The translations under genes were made by a program, and so were the position numbers. The notes below the pieces were generated by a model, which did no database searches, had not been told where the DNA came from, and worked only from the letters and a program-made list of their open reading frames with translations. This document shows positions 50,307 to 63,156 of a DNA stretch of 64,000 nucleotides, in pieces. The stretch is taken from the NCBI GenBank assembly GCA_019914945.1, contig CM034104.1:4776501-4840500 (forward strand). The letters are read 5' to 3'. The stretch comes from Typha latifolia (lineage: Eukaryota > Streptophyta > Magnoliopsida > Poales > Typhaceae). Every line of letters begins with the position of its first letter. The stretch's first letter is position 1.

Positions 50307-52190
50307 TTTTTTAAGAAAGAGAGATATTTATTAACTTTCATGGTTACAAAAAGCTTCATTAGAGTCGGAAGCCAAAAACTGTAGAAGATCAGAAGGAAAA
50401 GACTCAAACCATGTACAACTATAATCTACGGTTATACCTCAGTTTGCAAGCATTCAACAACCCGATTGGGCTCTATAAGGATATAAATAACTTTACAATT
50501 TAAAAAATTGCTAGTTAGAATTTTTATATTGTCAATAAGAACCTGAATGATCCAAGGAGTCTTTGACCCTTGCTAAGCAGTCCACCAACATGAGCAAATT
50601 AGTTTCAACGATAATGTTGGGAATGTTTTTGTTCTAGATGAAGATGAGAGCCTCATGCACAGCCACTGCTTCCACTGTTAGTACCGAGGTAAAGAAGCCA
50701 CATCTTGACCTTGCATAGATAGGAGTACAATTAGGCTGTCGAACTATAAAGCCAGCCCCTCCAATTTCCTCTTTACTGATGAAGGAGCTATTAGTGTTTA
50801 CTTTAAGCCACCCAAGAGGAGGTGGGTCCCACCGGATAAGAATTTCAGTGTTGGTTTTGTGGGTTAGACAAATCTATGATCAAAATATTTATTTGTTAAG
50901 GTTAAGATTCGACGGTTAACCTAGTCAAAGTCATCTCTTTCATTAGAGAAGGAGACATTGTTGCGATATTTTTATATTTGCCATAATGCCACAATGATAA
51001 GAGCCTTTAGCCAGGCCTTGGGCTTGGTATGCAGCCCCTCCCCCTCCTTGAGCTAGAGTCCCTCAGCCCACTGATCCCAAAAAAATGGAAGCAAATTGGT
51101 GTGTTGCCTCATAAAAATCTAAAATGGTCATAACAACCTGATATTGGAAGAAGAGGTGGGTTGAGGTCTCAGTTTCAAGTGAGCAAACGGGGCAAGTAGT
51201 GTCAGAGCCAAGCCCTAAATTGGCTAGGTGGACCTTGGTGAGGAGTTTATCCCAGCAGAGCTTTTAAAGAAAGAGTTTTATTTTAAAGGGAACCAAAATA
51301 GCCCATAAAATTTTCCAACCGTCCTAGTTGGACTACAACCCAAATGGGCTCGGGTTCCAAAGAAAGTGGTACACAGATTTAGAGGAGACCTGGCCAGACA
51401 GGTGTAATCTCCAAACCCAAAGGTCTGAGCAGCTCCTTATGGGTAGAGGAATATCGTTATGTATTGATCGAGAATTGGGCCAAAAATACTAGAAACCATC
51501 TTAAAGTTTCAAGAGCCATTATCTATGAGGTCAACAACCTTAGTGATGGAAGGTCTGCAACTAATATTGACAAATGTAGGCTAGAAATCCAGAGGAGTGG
51601 GCATGGATCCTTCCACACATCTGAATTCCTATCATTACGAATGTTCTTAATAAGACACTCTTTTGAAACTGAAAAGACTAGCCTCCACATCCAAGAGCAG
51701 TTTTTAGGCTTTTTCTTATCTCACGGGTGGGGGGTCTCATATCTAGCCCCAAATACTTGAGCTAAGGTCCCACCTTTCCTATTAAGGATTTTATTAATGT
51801 TCTTGGCCATAAGAGCCACTCGCATAGAATGAATGTCATGGATGGCCAAGCCTCTATCAACTTTGCTCTTAGTGATTGTATCCAAAGCCACTAAATGTAG
51901 ACCCTTGGCTTACCCCTACTTGTCCCATAAAAATCTACAAAAGATCTTAGCGATTTGATTAAAAAATACGAGAGGGGTCCAAGTGGATGATAAAAGGTGT
52001 ACGAGCATAGAATTGAGGATATAGTTAATCAAGGTAACATGTCCAACCTTAGTGAGAGAAGTTCTCTTCCATCTTGAAAGCTTAAGGTTATTTTTAGACA
52101 TAAAATTCTCGTGGTCTTTGATATAGAGTTTCTTGGGAGATATTTTAGAGCCCAAAGCTAAAAAAAAAATTTACCCTCGTGCATGTGAAG
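50307..52190 (-). mobile_element. LINE 3' half: RT end, zinc-binding region and RNase H, decayed
   Basis: On the minus strand, from high to low coordinates, there is first the region after the reverse transcriptase core (NLKLSRWKRTSLTKVGHVTL, then IAKIFCRFLWDK, 51916-52110). GLAIHDIHSMRVALMAKNIN and SWMWRLVFSV follow (about 51690-51860). A cysteine-poor remnant of the zinc-binding reverse transcriptase-associated domain lies at about 51000-51250. Last comes an RNase H stretch (GWLKVNTNSSFISKEEIGGA to about 50790, then VLTVEAVAVHEALIFI near 50670). The low end carries a short A-run on the minus strand (50307-50315), the presumed poly(A) tail. Stops and shifts are many. The RT catalytic core itself is not found, so the copy is 5'-truncated. 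Confidence 0.82.
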
Positions 52191-53402
52191 GTTACTCAAG
52201 ATACAGTTATGCATGCTAGTAAGATTTTTATCCAAAAAGAATACTTTAAACTTAGTCTTATTAAGACAGAGGTTAGTTAGTCTTATAGAGATACAAGAGT
52301 ATTGCAAGCTTGGAGACTTGCCACAAGGACAAACGCGAGGTAATATCCCATGCCATCCTTAAGTTGGAGATAATATGAAATTTCCTCTAACGATATAAGA
52401 AATGCAAAATATAAACTTCTCTTATCTCTATTTCATGATAAAATATTTTTTCCTAAATCTAAGTTCGTGATTACTTAGATTTATTTAATGAATGATTTTA
52501 ATAACAATCCTAATATTTACTAAGTTTTTAGTGACAATTAGATAAAAATATATTTAAAGAAACACAGTTGAGTTAATTTTAATGTGTGATTGCACGAGGA
52601 TGGCAATTCAAAGATAATTAAAGAAAAATTTGGGCTTAAGATAATTATAAGCTCACAACATGCTATTTGTTGAGGTTAGGATAATTAATAAGATGAATAT
52701 TTTAGTATTTTTTTTACATAATTATTAAAAAAAATTCAAATATCATTATTACTATTTAATTCAAATTCTTGCTTCTTTCTACTGTTCAATATTCTTGTTT
52801 ACCATATTCTTTGTACTGCTAATTTTTTTAACCCATATAATTATTTATTTCTCTTAACTATTCTGGATTTAAATAGATTAACCCCATATTTAATCCGAAC
52901 TTGATCCAGATACGACCAGTCAACTCCGTCCGACAAAAACGTCAAACAAAAGCGTCAAACAAAAGCGTTTAATAATGGAGTTAGATAAACTAATCCATAT
53001 ATTATTTTAAAGTAGGCTTATCTGCTTATAAGTAGTAAAGACAAAAGAGGATTTGTTTAATATAATTATATTAGTACGACAAAATACCTATTTTTAATTT
53101 TATAGTAAAAAAGAAAAAAAACGAGTCACTTGACGCTCCACGTCCACGGACACGACTACGATCTTATATTGCTCACTACGTTTGAAATTTTCAAATGCCT
53201 TACAGTCAATCAGGAGCTGAAGAGTGAAGTGATTGTACAAAATTCCTACAGCCGAATTACGAACGATCCATTCTACTGTGTGACGTAAGCAAAGAAACCG
53301 TCTTCCCCCACGTTTCTCGCAGGTAAACCCTAGGCCCAGCGTATCTTCCTCCATGGCTAATCCAATCTCGTCGGAACTCTAGGCTCCACCCCTCTCCCTT
53401 CT
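52191..53402. other. Intergenic region and promoter of the PLP-enzyme gene
   Basis: AT-rich until about 53100, with no gene. The last 300 bases rise in GC content and likely hold the promoter and 5' UTR. An upstream ATG at 53354 is closed by a TAG at 53381, a short upstream frame of 9 codons. Confidence 0.45.
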
Positions 53403-54785
53403 ATGGACGACCACCACATCGTACCCGCCGAGAACGGCGGCAACGGATACGTCAACGGCGCCGCCGCCGCTGACTCCTTGAAGCCTCCTCCCCCCATCAC
53501 GGCCGCTGAGCTCGCCTCCGAGTTCTCCCACCACGATCCCGCGGTCGCCCGCCTCAACAACGGCAGCTTCGGGTGCTGTCCCTCCTCCGTCCTCTCCGCC
53601 CAGTCGTCCTACCGCCGCCTCTTCCTGTCTCACCCCGAGGCCTTCTTCTTCCGCCACCTCCAGCCCTCTCTCTTACGCTCCCGTGCCGCAGTTAAATCCC
53701 TCATCGGCGCCCGAGATCTCTCCTCCGTCTCCCTCGTCGACAACGCCACCACCGCCGCAGCCGTCGTCCTTCGCCACGTGTCCTGGTCCCTCCTCTCCGG
53801 CCCCTCCCTCCCCGGTGATGCCGTCCTCGTCCTCCACTACGCCTACAGCGCCGTCAAGAAGTCCATCCTCGCCTACGCCGCCCGGGCTGGAGCCGCCGTC
53901 ATCGAGGTCCCCCTTCACTTTCCCGTCTCGTCCGAACACGAGATCATCCAACAGTTCCGCCGATCGTTATCTCTCGCCAGATCCGACGGCCGTAGGGTTC
54001 GCCTCGCGGTGATCGATCATATAACCTCGATGCCGTGCGTCGTGATTCCCGTCAAGGAACTGATTAAGATCTGCCGCGAGGAGGGCGTCGACCAGGTGTT
54101 CGTCGATGGGGCCCATGCCATTGGCAATGTTGAGGTTGATGTCGAAGACATAGGCGCGGACTTCTACACCAGTAACCTCCACAAGTGGTTCTTTTGTCCA
54201 CCGGCAGTTGCTTTCTTGCATTGCCGGAACCCAGACTTAGTGGATCTGCATCACCCAGTGGTCACGAACGAATATGGGAACGGCCTCCCGGCAGAGAGTG
54301 GGTGGGTTGGGACGCGTGATTACAGCGCGCAACTCATCATCCCTGACGCGGTGGCATTCGTTAATAGGTTCAAAGGGGGGATTGAGGGGATCAGAAAGAG
54401 GAATCATGAGAAAGTGGTGGAAATGGGGAAGATGCTTGCTCAGGCATGGGGAACGTTTCTTGGGTCGCCGCCCGAGATGTGCGGGAGTATGGTCATGGTT
54501 GGGTTGCCTGTGAGTTTGGGGATTTTTAGTGATGGAGATGCAACTAGGTTGAGGAATCTATTGAGAGATGAGTTTAGAATTGAAGCCCCTATGTATTATA
54601 ATTCAAGGAAGGATTCAAGAAAGAGTTGTGAGTCTGTAGATGAAGAAAATAACTTCTCTGTGACGGGGTATGTGAGGATTTCTCACCAGGTGTATAATGT
54701 GGAAGATGACTATCGTAGGCTTAGAGATGCAATTTTGAAGCTTGTTCGGGATGGTTTCAATTGTGCAATGCTTCAGTCCATTTGA
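53403..54785 (+). CDS. L-cysteine desulfhydrase-like class V PLP enzyme
   Basis: A single exon encodes 460 residues. After a variable Gly/Asn/Ala-rich N-terminus, the class V aminotransferase fold starts near residue 38: NNGSFGCCP (52-60), VSLVDNATTAA (109-119), VFVDGAHAIG (232-241, with the Asp and His that hold the PLP ring) and SNLHKWFFCP (257-266), where Lys261 is the Schiff-base lysine. This set matches plant proteins annotated as L-cysteine desulfhydrase (for example Arabidopsis At3g62130 and its rice homologues). They release H2S, pyruvate and ammonia from L-cysteine, linked to sulfide signalling. The start is fixed by a stop just upstream in frame. No clear transit peptide is seen. 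GC content is very high in the first 600 bases and drops towards the 3' end, a monocot habit. Exact substrate is inferred. Confidence 0.93.
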   Translation: MDDHHIVPAENGGNGYVNGAAAADSLKPPPPITAAELASEFSHHDPAVARLNNGSFGCCPSSVLSAQSSYRRLFLSHPEAFFFRHLQPSLLRSRAAVKSLIGARDLSSVSLVDNATTAAAVVLRHVSWSLLSGPSLPGDAVLVLHYAYSAVKKSILAYAARAGAAVIEVPLHFPVSSEHEIIQQFRRSLSLARSDGRRVRLAVIDHITSMPCVVIPVKELIKICREEGVDQVFVDGAHAIGNVEVDVEDIGADFYTSNLHKWFFCPPAVAFLHCRNPDLVDLHHPVVTNEYGNGLPAESGWVGTRDYSAQLIIPDAVAFVNRFKGGIEGIRKRNHEKVVEMGKMLAQAWGTFLGSPPEMCGSMVMVGLPVSLGIFSDGDATRLRNLLRDEFRIEAPMYYNSRKDSRKSCESVDEENNFSVTGYVRISHQVYNVEDDYRRLRDAILKLVRDGFNCAMLQSI

Positions 54786-57700
54786 AAAGGTACATGATGG
54801 AATTACTGATATTTTAGTTGTTCTGTAGTCTGACATGCATAGATTACATATGTGGTGTCTTCTTTCAGTAGTTTTGATTACCTTTGATAATGCCTTTGTT
54901 CTGCATCTGTGGACCTTTTCTGCATGTGCAAGTCAACCATGTTATAGTTACTCATTTGCTTGTCTGTAATATTCCAGGCAACCTAAGTTAGGGAAGTTAA
55001 GATAATGAGAATCTAAGATATACTATAAATAGTGATAATATTTTAATGGTATATGGGCTTTGTTAAAAAAATATTAATATAGTATTCTTTACCAGAGTAG
55101 CATTTCTGAGGTTTCTTGAAGAAATAAGCAGCTTGCTTATCGGCTTATTGTTCTCTTTCTCATGAAGTGTGTTCTAAATCTGATAAAGCGACATGCTTTA
55201 CAATTTTTCTAGTTCATCTCTTTGTGTGACATAATCAATTAAAAGTGTGTGCGTTAATTGCTTGTAGAACATGTTACATGTGTATTGAAGGTGCACAATG
55301 GTACTTTTATATAATTAGCATCAACTGAGCTTATACTTGGAGCCACATATTTGATATTGCTTTTGGATCCTTCTTTGCTGAAGCATTATGAGAAGCAAAT
55401 GAATGGGATTGCTCTAGATCGGAATGTTAAGTGAGAAAGCTGGAAGATTGTATTTGTGCCATTGTTACTGTTGAGGGAAGTGAAATATACGGAAAGACAA
55501 ATTGTTTTGTGTTCTTTGACTAAAACTGCTTGATCTGGTAAGGAGATCTACCTTTATTTTTTTCGTGTTAAGGGACTACTCATGGTTAGGCCTAAATTTG
55601 TTACCCATATGCATTTCTTTTGGTGGTCTCTTCTTAGTGTTTGCCCTTACTTCAGGTATACTAGTATAGAATGCCTCTAGTCTAGACAGTCTATCATAAT
55701 TCTCATCTCAGGACTCTACTAAATTCAATTGATCTGTTTCATCCATATAGGGGTATATGGTATCCTTTTGAAGTTTCAGCCTAAAAAAAAGAAATGCTCT
55801 CTTTTGATTTAACCATTATGGGGCTATTTTTCTGGGTTTGGTTGAAATACTGGATTTTGGGTTACATGACTTCCTTTTTTCATAAGACTCATCCGACTTT
55901 ACTGAAAACATTATTTCGTTTTCAACCCAGAACCATCATGATCTCTGGTATCTTTTTTTCTTTTTTATGTTTTGAAGCTAAAAACGAACTTGGTAACCCA
56001 AAAGCATATCATATGGTCATGTTAAATCTTCCAGAGTCAGTATGATCGTAGGTAGCTTAGTTCAAGTTTCTTCTTTTACACACAACTTCACTTTGTCTTG
56101 CTTATTACAATTCCTATATTTTGTTCTTTTGTTAGAATACCCTCATTCCTGTATGTTGCTTTGCATTTGTATGTATTATGTATTGTGCTTGAACTGTTTA
56201 CTACATTCTCTATTGTATAATTAAATTAAAAATCAGAACATGGAACTGTACAGCACCTGAGGCAACATAAACAGTTGCCTTATACTATACAAGTTACATG
56301 ATATTTATCAATATAAGATTCATTTGGTCTTAATATAATATTGTGGCCCAGTCCTTAATGATAGAATGGGTAAAATGTGTATCCTTCTGTTTGTAAATCT
56401 TTAATTCCTTTGGTCAAACTGTAAGACATACTCTAGTCCCTCTAAATACCACCTATACTCATCCTTAACTGTTGTTTTTGTTCCAGTTGGAAGCTTTCCT
56501 TGGCATCATGGTTTATGCTGCCCCCTCACTTAGACTGATGTTGCTGTTAATGAAATCAGATGCATGTGATATACTGTCTGGAGGATCATCCGTCCAGAGG
56601 GGGCAGGCCTGTTCTTTGGCTTTCTTTGCTCTTTGCTTACACTGATCAATTTCCTCACTGGAGAATCAGCCGTCTTGCTCTTTGGCCCCTTCACTCAGCT
56701 ACAATTAGACTATAGTCTTCATGTCAGTTGTTTTATTGTTGTTGTACATTGAAACACCAACCTACTTAGTTTATGACATCAACATGAAGCATGTGCATCA
56801 GTAGCTGAACTAATTGGATATTCTACTGATGGTTTTAACAAGAAGTACCTTTAGGTATGTGCTTCGCAAACCTGAAGTTTTTAAAGTTTTAGTACTGGTG
56901 GAGAAAGCCCAAAGTTTGGCCATCTCTTAGAAGAGAATCTCAAATTAGGAATTGGTTTTCTTTTACTTGCTATTTCTCAATATAAGTAATTTTAAATCGT
57001 AGATACATTTATATCCTTGACCATTATTTTGTTTTGCAGAACGTCTGGAATTATTACAATGTAGGTTTTCTTTTGATATTTCTGAGAACAAAATGTCTGT
57101 ATAGGTTTGAATATGATATTATAAATAGATTCTGGAAATTATCTTCTTCCTCTGTTTTTGGTGTAGGAGCGTGTGGTCCTTTTGAGAAGTTTAAGTTTAA
57201 TTTGAGCCCATTGAAAGGTTCCATTCCTTTTCAACATTTAAATGCGACTAGTCTCCTTCCTACTTTAAGCTTGCTATCTAAAGAGATATGCTTCTGTATT
57301 ATCTTCCATAACACGACTATGTACCACCTCTCATTTATATTTTAGCTTTGGAGGAAGTCTGCACTAAGACATTATTTTTTCAATTTCCTTGTTGAATTCT
57401 TTGAACTAAAATACACTGATTCTTACTTGTGGAAACTGGTGCTGTATTCAGACTTTATTCATGTTGCATGAGATTAAGCTGCAACTGGTGTTACATGAAT
57501 AAAATAAAGTAATGAACTCAAATGGGCATCACAAGGATATTGCTATTTCGGAAGATATCTGGTGGGTTGGTCTCAGATCAGCTTGGGTTAATCTTCCAGG
57601 AGCCTGAAACAAATGCGAACTATAGAGCAATTTCCCATGATAAAGATTACTGACCGCCAAAATGATGCAAATGAGTTTCATCCTGACATCCTAATGCTTC

Positions 57701-58479
57701 AGCAGCAATAGCAAGATGGAAGCAGCGTGTGAACTCAGAAGAAGTGCCTTCGCTCATACTGTTGTCTTAGCTTTTGCTTTCTTCTCATCCGCTCTCGTAT
57801 CTCCTTCCTCAATAAGCCCAAGTTGCTCTTCGTCTTCCTTTCTTGCAGTTATATTGAGTGAAATTATTACGGATAATTACATTCTTTGATTTTTTATTTT
57901 TTTCTGTGACAAGAAGACTTCTGAACTATCAAAGATAAATGAAAGCATGCTATGCCATACATTACCACAGTGAGAACATATAGGAACAAATCCTATTTTT
58001 TTTATCTTGGTGGATGAATTTATACTTTCGTTTACTTTCCACTTTTGAACATACCCAATATCTCTTTATCTTCTTGGTGGTTTGAAGTACTTCTTAGTTA
58101 GTCTTTGTTTCTTTATTTGCTTGCTATCCTGCAAAGACACAGACAGTTTTAGATTTCGATATATTTTTAAAATATCTAAGAACAAACTTGTACTTGCCTT
58201 TGAACATTTAGGATTTCATCTAGTTTAATTTTTTCCTTTTAGAAATAACGAAATGTGATCCTCGGCATAGTAAGCAGCCTTTCTCGGAATTCTTGTTCGG
58301 TTTCGCATTCTTTAGCCCGAATCCCTTCTTGACACTTCTTTCTCGTGACATTCATATTCTTGTTCCGTGTTCTTCGGTTTCTTTTTAAGTTTGTCTAACT
58401 CCTCTCTTGCTCAATTGCTCATATCCTTCTCTACCTTTGTTCTTGACATCTTTTTTATTTTTTCAACTCTGACTCCTTT
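54786..58479. other. 3' UTR and gene-free region
   Basis: The region after the stop is AT-rich and has no recognised coding domain. Short frames at 55794-56045, 56042-56224 and 57034-57345 lack any family signature. Minus-strand stretches rich in Lys/Glu at about 57950-58480 may be the far end of the copia gag region that follows, but this is unclear. Confidence 0.4.
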
Positions 58480-59660
58480 TAATTTAGTTAGGATCTTGAC
58501 ATTTAACTTCGTCAGCTTATAAGATTCCTGATATAGCTTATTTTATGCTCTTTGAATTTTTGAACCATCTTCAAAATTTGACTTGTTCGAATCGTATTCT
58601 CTTACGCTCAAAGAATTAGAAAGTTTAATAGATACAATGAAAACGGTAAATGCTACATATATTCAGTCTTAGTGTCTTTGTTACTGAATTCATGAGGGTC
58701 ATCACAATTGTCTTGAATTTTTTTTCCTTTTTCTTCTTACGACTAGGACGCACTTAGACAATGATCATACCCTGCAATTATAGCATTAGATGACTCCTTT
58801 CTTTTTTTCCCCTTCTGGGCTTTGAGCCTTTAGAAATAGGGGCAATAGAGGGTTCCCAAGTAATTTTATTCTTCTCTAAAATTTTACCCTTGAGCTTGTT
58901 GCCCATGGCTTTTTAAACTTTATAGAAATTTCTTAAAAATTCTTTTACTAACAAGTCCATCATTTTTTGAGTCAAATAGCATTTCTCATTAGACTTCTCA
59001 TTCTTAATAATCATCAAGGCCATGCTTTTGGACACCAAAGTTATTAAGAGAAGCTTCAAAGATTTACAAGATTTCTACCAATTATTTAACTCTAAGCTAG
59101 TTACATCTTTTGCTTTTCTCGATTATAGTGACTTTTGTCGTGAATATTTTGAATAAAGATTTGACAAATTTTTTCTCAGAATTATTTCTCCTACGTTAAA
59201 ACTGGAATATCACCCAACTTAGTGTAGAGCCCATTAAAAATTTCATAATCTTTCATACGAAGTATCTCAAAATTAGCAGCAAGCTTTTATAGCTTTTACA
59301 ATTTATTAACATAATGCCCTTATGAATAGTCTTGAGGATGTCCTACACATTCGTGACGAATTAATCACCTAGGCTCATCAAGGTAGCCCTATTGAAATTG
59401 ACATTTTATAACTTTACTATTCTATCACAATTTTTTGGAGGTTAAATTTATCCCATTAATAGGTTTTTTTCGCATCGTATTTGTCAATTTTTATTATAGG
59501 AGGTGTCCACCTGTGAATTACAAAAAGTCATACATGTTCATCTATAGATTTTAAGAAAGCTCTTATTCTAGCTTTTAAATATGAATAATTGGATTTATTA
59601 ATAAAGCTATTCTCTAGGTAACTTTATCTCTTTAATGATCTCTTTCAAAATTAAGAGAGA
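58480..59660 (-). pseudogene. Copia gag (UBN2-type) remnant
   Basis: On the minus strand, starting next to the primer binding site, the text runs NYSYLKARIRAFLKSIDEHV then WLFVIHRWTPP (about 59500-59600). IKLGDIPVLT, a KFVKSLFKIFTTKVTIIEKS block (about 59110-59220) and DSKNDGLVSKRIFKKFL (about 58930-59000) follow. This is the order of the UBN2/DUF4219 gag of plant copia elements: the F..W...M...L.s.D..LW block, the I..L....F.....vt.iEe block and the acidic K-rich linker. Many stops are present and no zinc knuckle or pol was found, so the element is truncated. Confidence 0.7.
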
Positions 59661-59676
59661 TATGCTCTGATACTAA
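59661..59676 (-). other. Primer binding site of the minus-strand copia element
   Basis: Minus strand reads TTAGTATCAGAGCATA, one base away from the TGGTATCAGAGC initiator tRNA-Met site over its core, directly inside the LTR edge. Confidence 0.8.
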
Positions 59677-59678
59677 TT

Positions 59679-60410
59679 AAAATTTATAAAATACATTAGG
59701 AGATTAAATTATCCTACGCTGTCAACATAATAGTGTGAAAAATAAAGCTTAAAATATGCAATTGCAAACATAAGATATTTATGTGGGAAACCTCCAAACT
59801 CTATAGAAAATTATAAATCTTATTTAGGATTAAAATAATCACTAGAAATAAATGTAACAGTTGCAAAAAACTTATAAATCACCCTTTTATCTTCACAACT
59901 CAATCTATAATATCTTTCCTTTCTAGAATCCATGATAAGCTACTCTCCGTGATCGGTTCTCAACTTCATTGACTCTTGAGATTCATGATAACATCTTAAG
60001 ACGAACTCTCACACAATATGGAGTAGATGAGATATGTAGGAATCAATTCAGCACACTTCATCGTAGACTCTCAAAATTGTGAGGTAATCTCCAAGTAGCA
60101 TTGAAAAGATGATAAATTAGATGCTTAGGATAAGGTTGAAACTCTAATAAATACCTTATCATAAATATCATAAATGCCTCTTCAATTCTAGTGCAGATCG
60201 GACTTGGAAGACTTTGGCCTGTACAGGCGTAAAAAATATGTTCAAATGCACTTTGAGGATGAAAAATCTCCAACATTTTCAATCTTAATGCTTTGGTTGT
60301 TAGTCATGAAAAACTTTGTCATATACCTTCCAATCACTTTTGAGTGGATAGAAGCACATCTCCAAACAGTCTTTTTCTTTAAATATTTTATCAATTTTCT
60401 ACACTTGTAA
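59679..60410 (-). repeat. 5' LTR of the truncated minus-strand copia element
   Basis: On the minus strand it starts TGTTACAAGTGTAGAAAATT at 60410 and ends just before the primer binding site. No second copy is found in the window, so the length (about 730 bp) is inferred from its start and the adjacent primer site. Confidence 0.7.
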
Positions 60411-60618
60411 CAATGCTCATTTATAAAATGTAGACTCTTTTAACAATCATATTTTTGTCATATTGCTAATAGCAAAAACCTTTACAAACTATCACTTTTA
60501 TTAATAAACACCCAAACTTTAGCGAAATTTCAAGTCCAATTAAAATAAGTACAAACTGCTTAGTAAATATATATAGATTTTTTCCTTCGGTTTATGGAAT
60601 ATAAAGGTACTAACTTGT

Positions 60619-62611
60619 TCAGGAGAAGGCTTCCATTTCATTTTGGAATGCTTGCATGTGCTCCTTCTTTACACACTGCGTCATTATCCGTGCGCCCTTC
60701 TTCGGCACCGGCGGTGCTCCTATGATGGCCACGGCCATGAACTCGTAGTATGCAAAAGGTATAACATTGATCGGCGGCCCCCAACCATAATCAACCTCAA
60801 GGAAGCCCAACCTAGTCCAGTCTGAGACAAATAATGAGTCGTACCTAAAGGATAGCTCATATGGATCAACCTCGAAATCTCCAATAGCCCACCTGGCAAA
60901 TTCTCCAGGCAATTTGGCTTTAGCCTCTCGGATTATCTTGACGACGTCGATGAGATCCCCTGAGACAACTCTACCGCTCGTGGCGGTGACGATCACCGGA
61001 TAGAAGCAGTTGCCGTAGTAGCCACCTTCTGAGGGCATCACTTGGTGCAACAACTGACGTGTGTTGGCAAAGAAGCAAACATGAACCTCCTCATTCGGAG
61101 ATAATTGGATAGCTCGAGTGCGTGCCTGCCATGCCTTGGCAATAGAGACGTCGAAGGTCGAGCACCGTTGGCCCATGGACTCAAAATACTGGGCTTTGAT
61201 GTCATTAATGCGGTCCGGCGAGATGTCTATAGTACAGTGCTGAAGCCTTAAGGCGTAGAAGGTCAGCAGTTGGCCGGGCGGGAGCTTCGAGGGGTTAGGG
61301 ATGAGCTCTCGAGACCAGACCGGGTCGACGGTGAGCTTCTCCAAGCCACGAGCCATGTCACCGATGGCGTTGATGAATTGGGCCGCACCAAGCCCATCTG
61401 CGATGGTGTGGACCGAAATGAGGCCCACGACGAATCCGCCGCATGTGAATTTTGTTACCTGATCAACAATGGATAAGAACCGTAAGTCTGGGAGGAAAAG
61501 AAAAATTCAGTTCAATCTAAGAGTGTATAATAATCTTTTGTCTTCTGTTATATGACGGAGGCCAATCCTAAATAAAATTTTCTTCTCTCCAATGGAGAGC
61601 AAGACTGATGTTAATTCCTTGACATTTGTTCAGCTGCTTGATGATCCATTGGACCTACTGCCTTATACTCCAATACAGTGATGTTGTTTCTTGAGGATCG
61701 ATAATGGTACTTGACATTCTCTATTTCGTCTTTTCTTTTAATCTTAATTCAATTTCTGGACTTGCAAACAATCCACAGATCGATGCAGTTATTTTTCTCT
61801 TTCAGCCTTTAATTCCATTGGATAAAACTTTGATATAAGTAAACACTTGACCACGTAAAGGAAGCGGAAGACTTTCATATATTATAAACTCATATGATAG
61901 CCGGTGAGTTAATATAACATCGGAGCTCTATCTGCTTTAATTTTATGTTATCTAAATCTTACAATATAAAAGTTTTACTTATTTAAGTCAAGTTCACTTT
62001 ATAGATCTTATAAAATATCTCAAGCTAGCGAAGAAATAAATTATTATATTTTAATAACTTAGGTTTTAATGTAGTTGTTGAGTTATCGATACTTACCCTA
62101 AAGCTACACTAGTCATAAAGATGGCGTGCTTTAAATTAGGATATCCTTTGGCATCACAGGAAAATTATATATATAGATCATGCATGCCTGTGAAGATATA
62201 TACCTGCAACATCACAGGTACATTTAAGGGCTCAATCTCCTGAGATGGCTCAGGGAGGAGCTCATCCTGAGGGATAACAAGAGGATGATCAAGGTACTTC
62301 ACGTCCTCCAGGCTACAATCCGCCGTGGCCTCGAAGAACCACGCGCCCTCGCCGGTGCACGCGACACGGACGTCGCCGTGCTCGGAATCGACGAACCTCC
62401 CGGCGAAAGGATAGTACTTGACAAGTGCCTTGGACAAAGCCTCCTTGATCACCTTCGCCGGCTCATCGCCACGTTTGAACACGTGGAGCGACCGGACGAG
62501 ATGCCGCAGGCCGGGAACACGGTCGATGATGGATAGGTAGAGAGTCTCCGCCGGTGTTGGCTCGCTAGGGCTGACGAGGCAGCCAAATTTTCTCGTCACT
62601 GAGAAGGCCAT
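60619..62611 (-). CDS. BAHD acyltransferase, monolignol-acyltransferase-like
   Basis: Two exons (62204-62611 and 60619-61458) joined at a GT-AG intron of 745 bp, phase 0, encode 415 residues. The intron sits right before [13 protein letters not shown], the usual place in this family. Catalytic HTIAD is at residues 153-157 (His153 is the general base). The structural motif DFGWG is present as DYGWG at 359-363. The start ([15 protein letters not shown], then [14 protein letters not shown]) and the stretches [26 protein letters not shown] and [20 protein letters not shown] resemble, from memory, the rice p-coumaroyl-CoA:monolignol transferase and related feruloyl transferases more than benzoyl or hydroxycinnamoyl shikimate transferases. 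Such cytosolic enzymes move an acyl group from CoA to an alcohol. Real donor and acceptor cannot be read from sequence. Length is slightly below the usual 430-450 residues; no damage is seen. Confidence 0.93.
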
Positions 62612-63156
62612 GGCTAATATTAATTACACGTTAAAGGTTGAGGCTATGCAATTAGTGTATGTGTGAATGTGCAAGGTACCTCCAAGCTAGCTTATGGTAT
62701 CCTATATATTGGAGAATTCATTGCAATATGTGTTCGAAGACATCTCATTCCCTCTTCTTGTAATAAATTATTTGGTGATAGGTGATGGTCTGGATTCCTT
62801 TACAAAATAAAAGATAAAGGATTAATGCCCCCCTCCCCTCCCCATTCAAATGTGGCGCTAATATCACAATTGGCAATTTAGCATCTTTTCTGGTACCCGG
62901 TTGTTATACTGGCAATATAATTATATATAATCATGATCATTATTAAGATCTCCTTGTTTAATCGTGGCTTCCATTCGAACCGAACTCAGTTGGTACCGAC
63001 CTATAATAAAATAGGAAAAGCTACTCGATAAAGTAGTTACGTTTAACATACTTCAGTGTCTGCACAGTGAATCAAACTTAATTTCGAAGGTATTCTTGAA
63101 GTTGCTAGTACATTTTTGCATTGCAGAATACCTTACCAGAACTCTACTCAATATAA
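62612..63156. other. Promoter side of the BAHD gene, no other gene
   Basis: AT-rich sequence upstream of the acyltransferase start. On the gene's strand there is a TATA-like stretch CCAATATATAGGAT at about 62700-62713. Nothing else was recognised. Confidence 0.45.
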
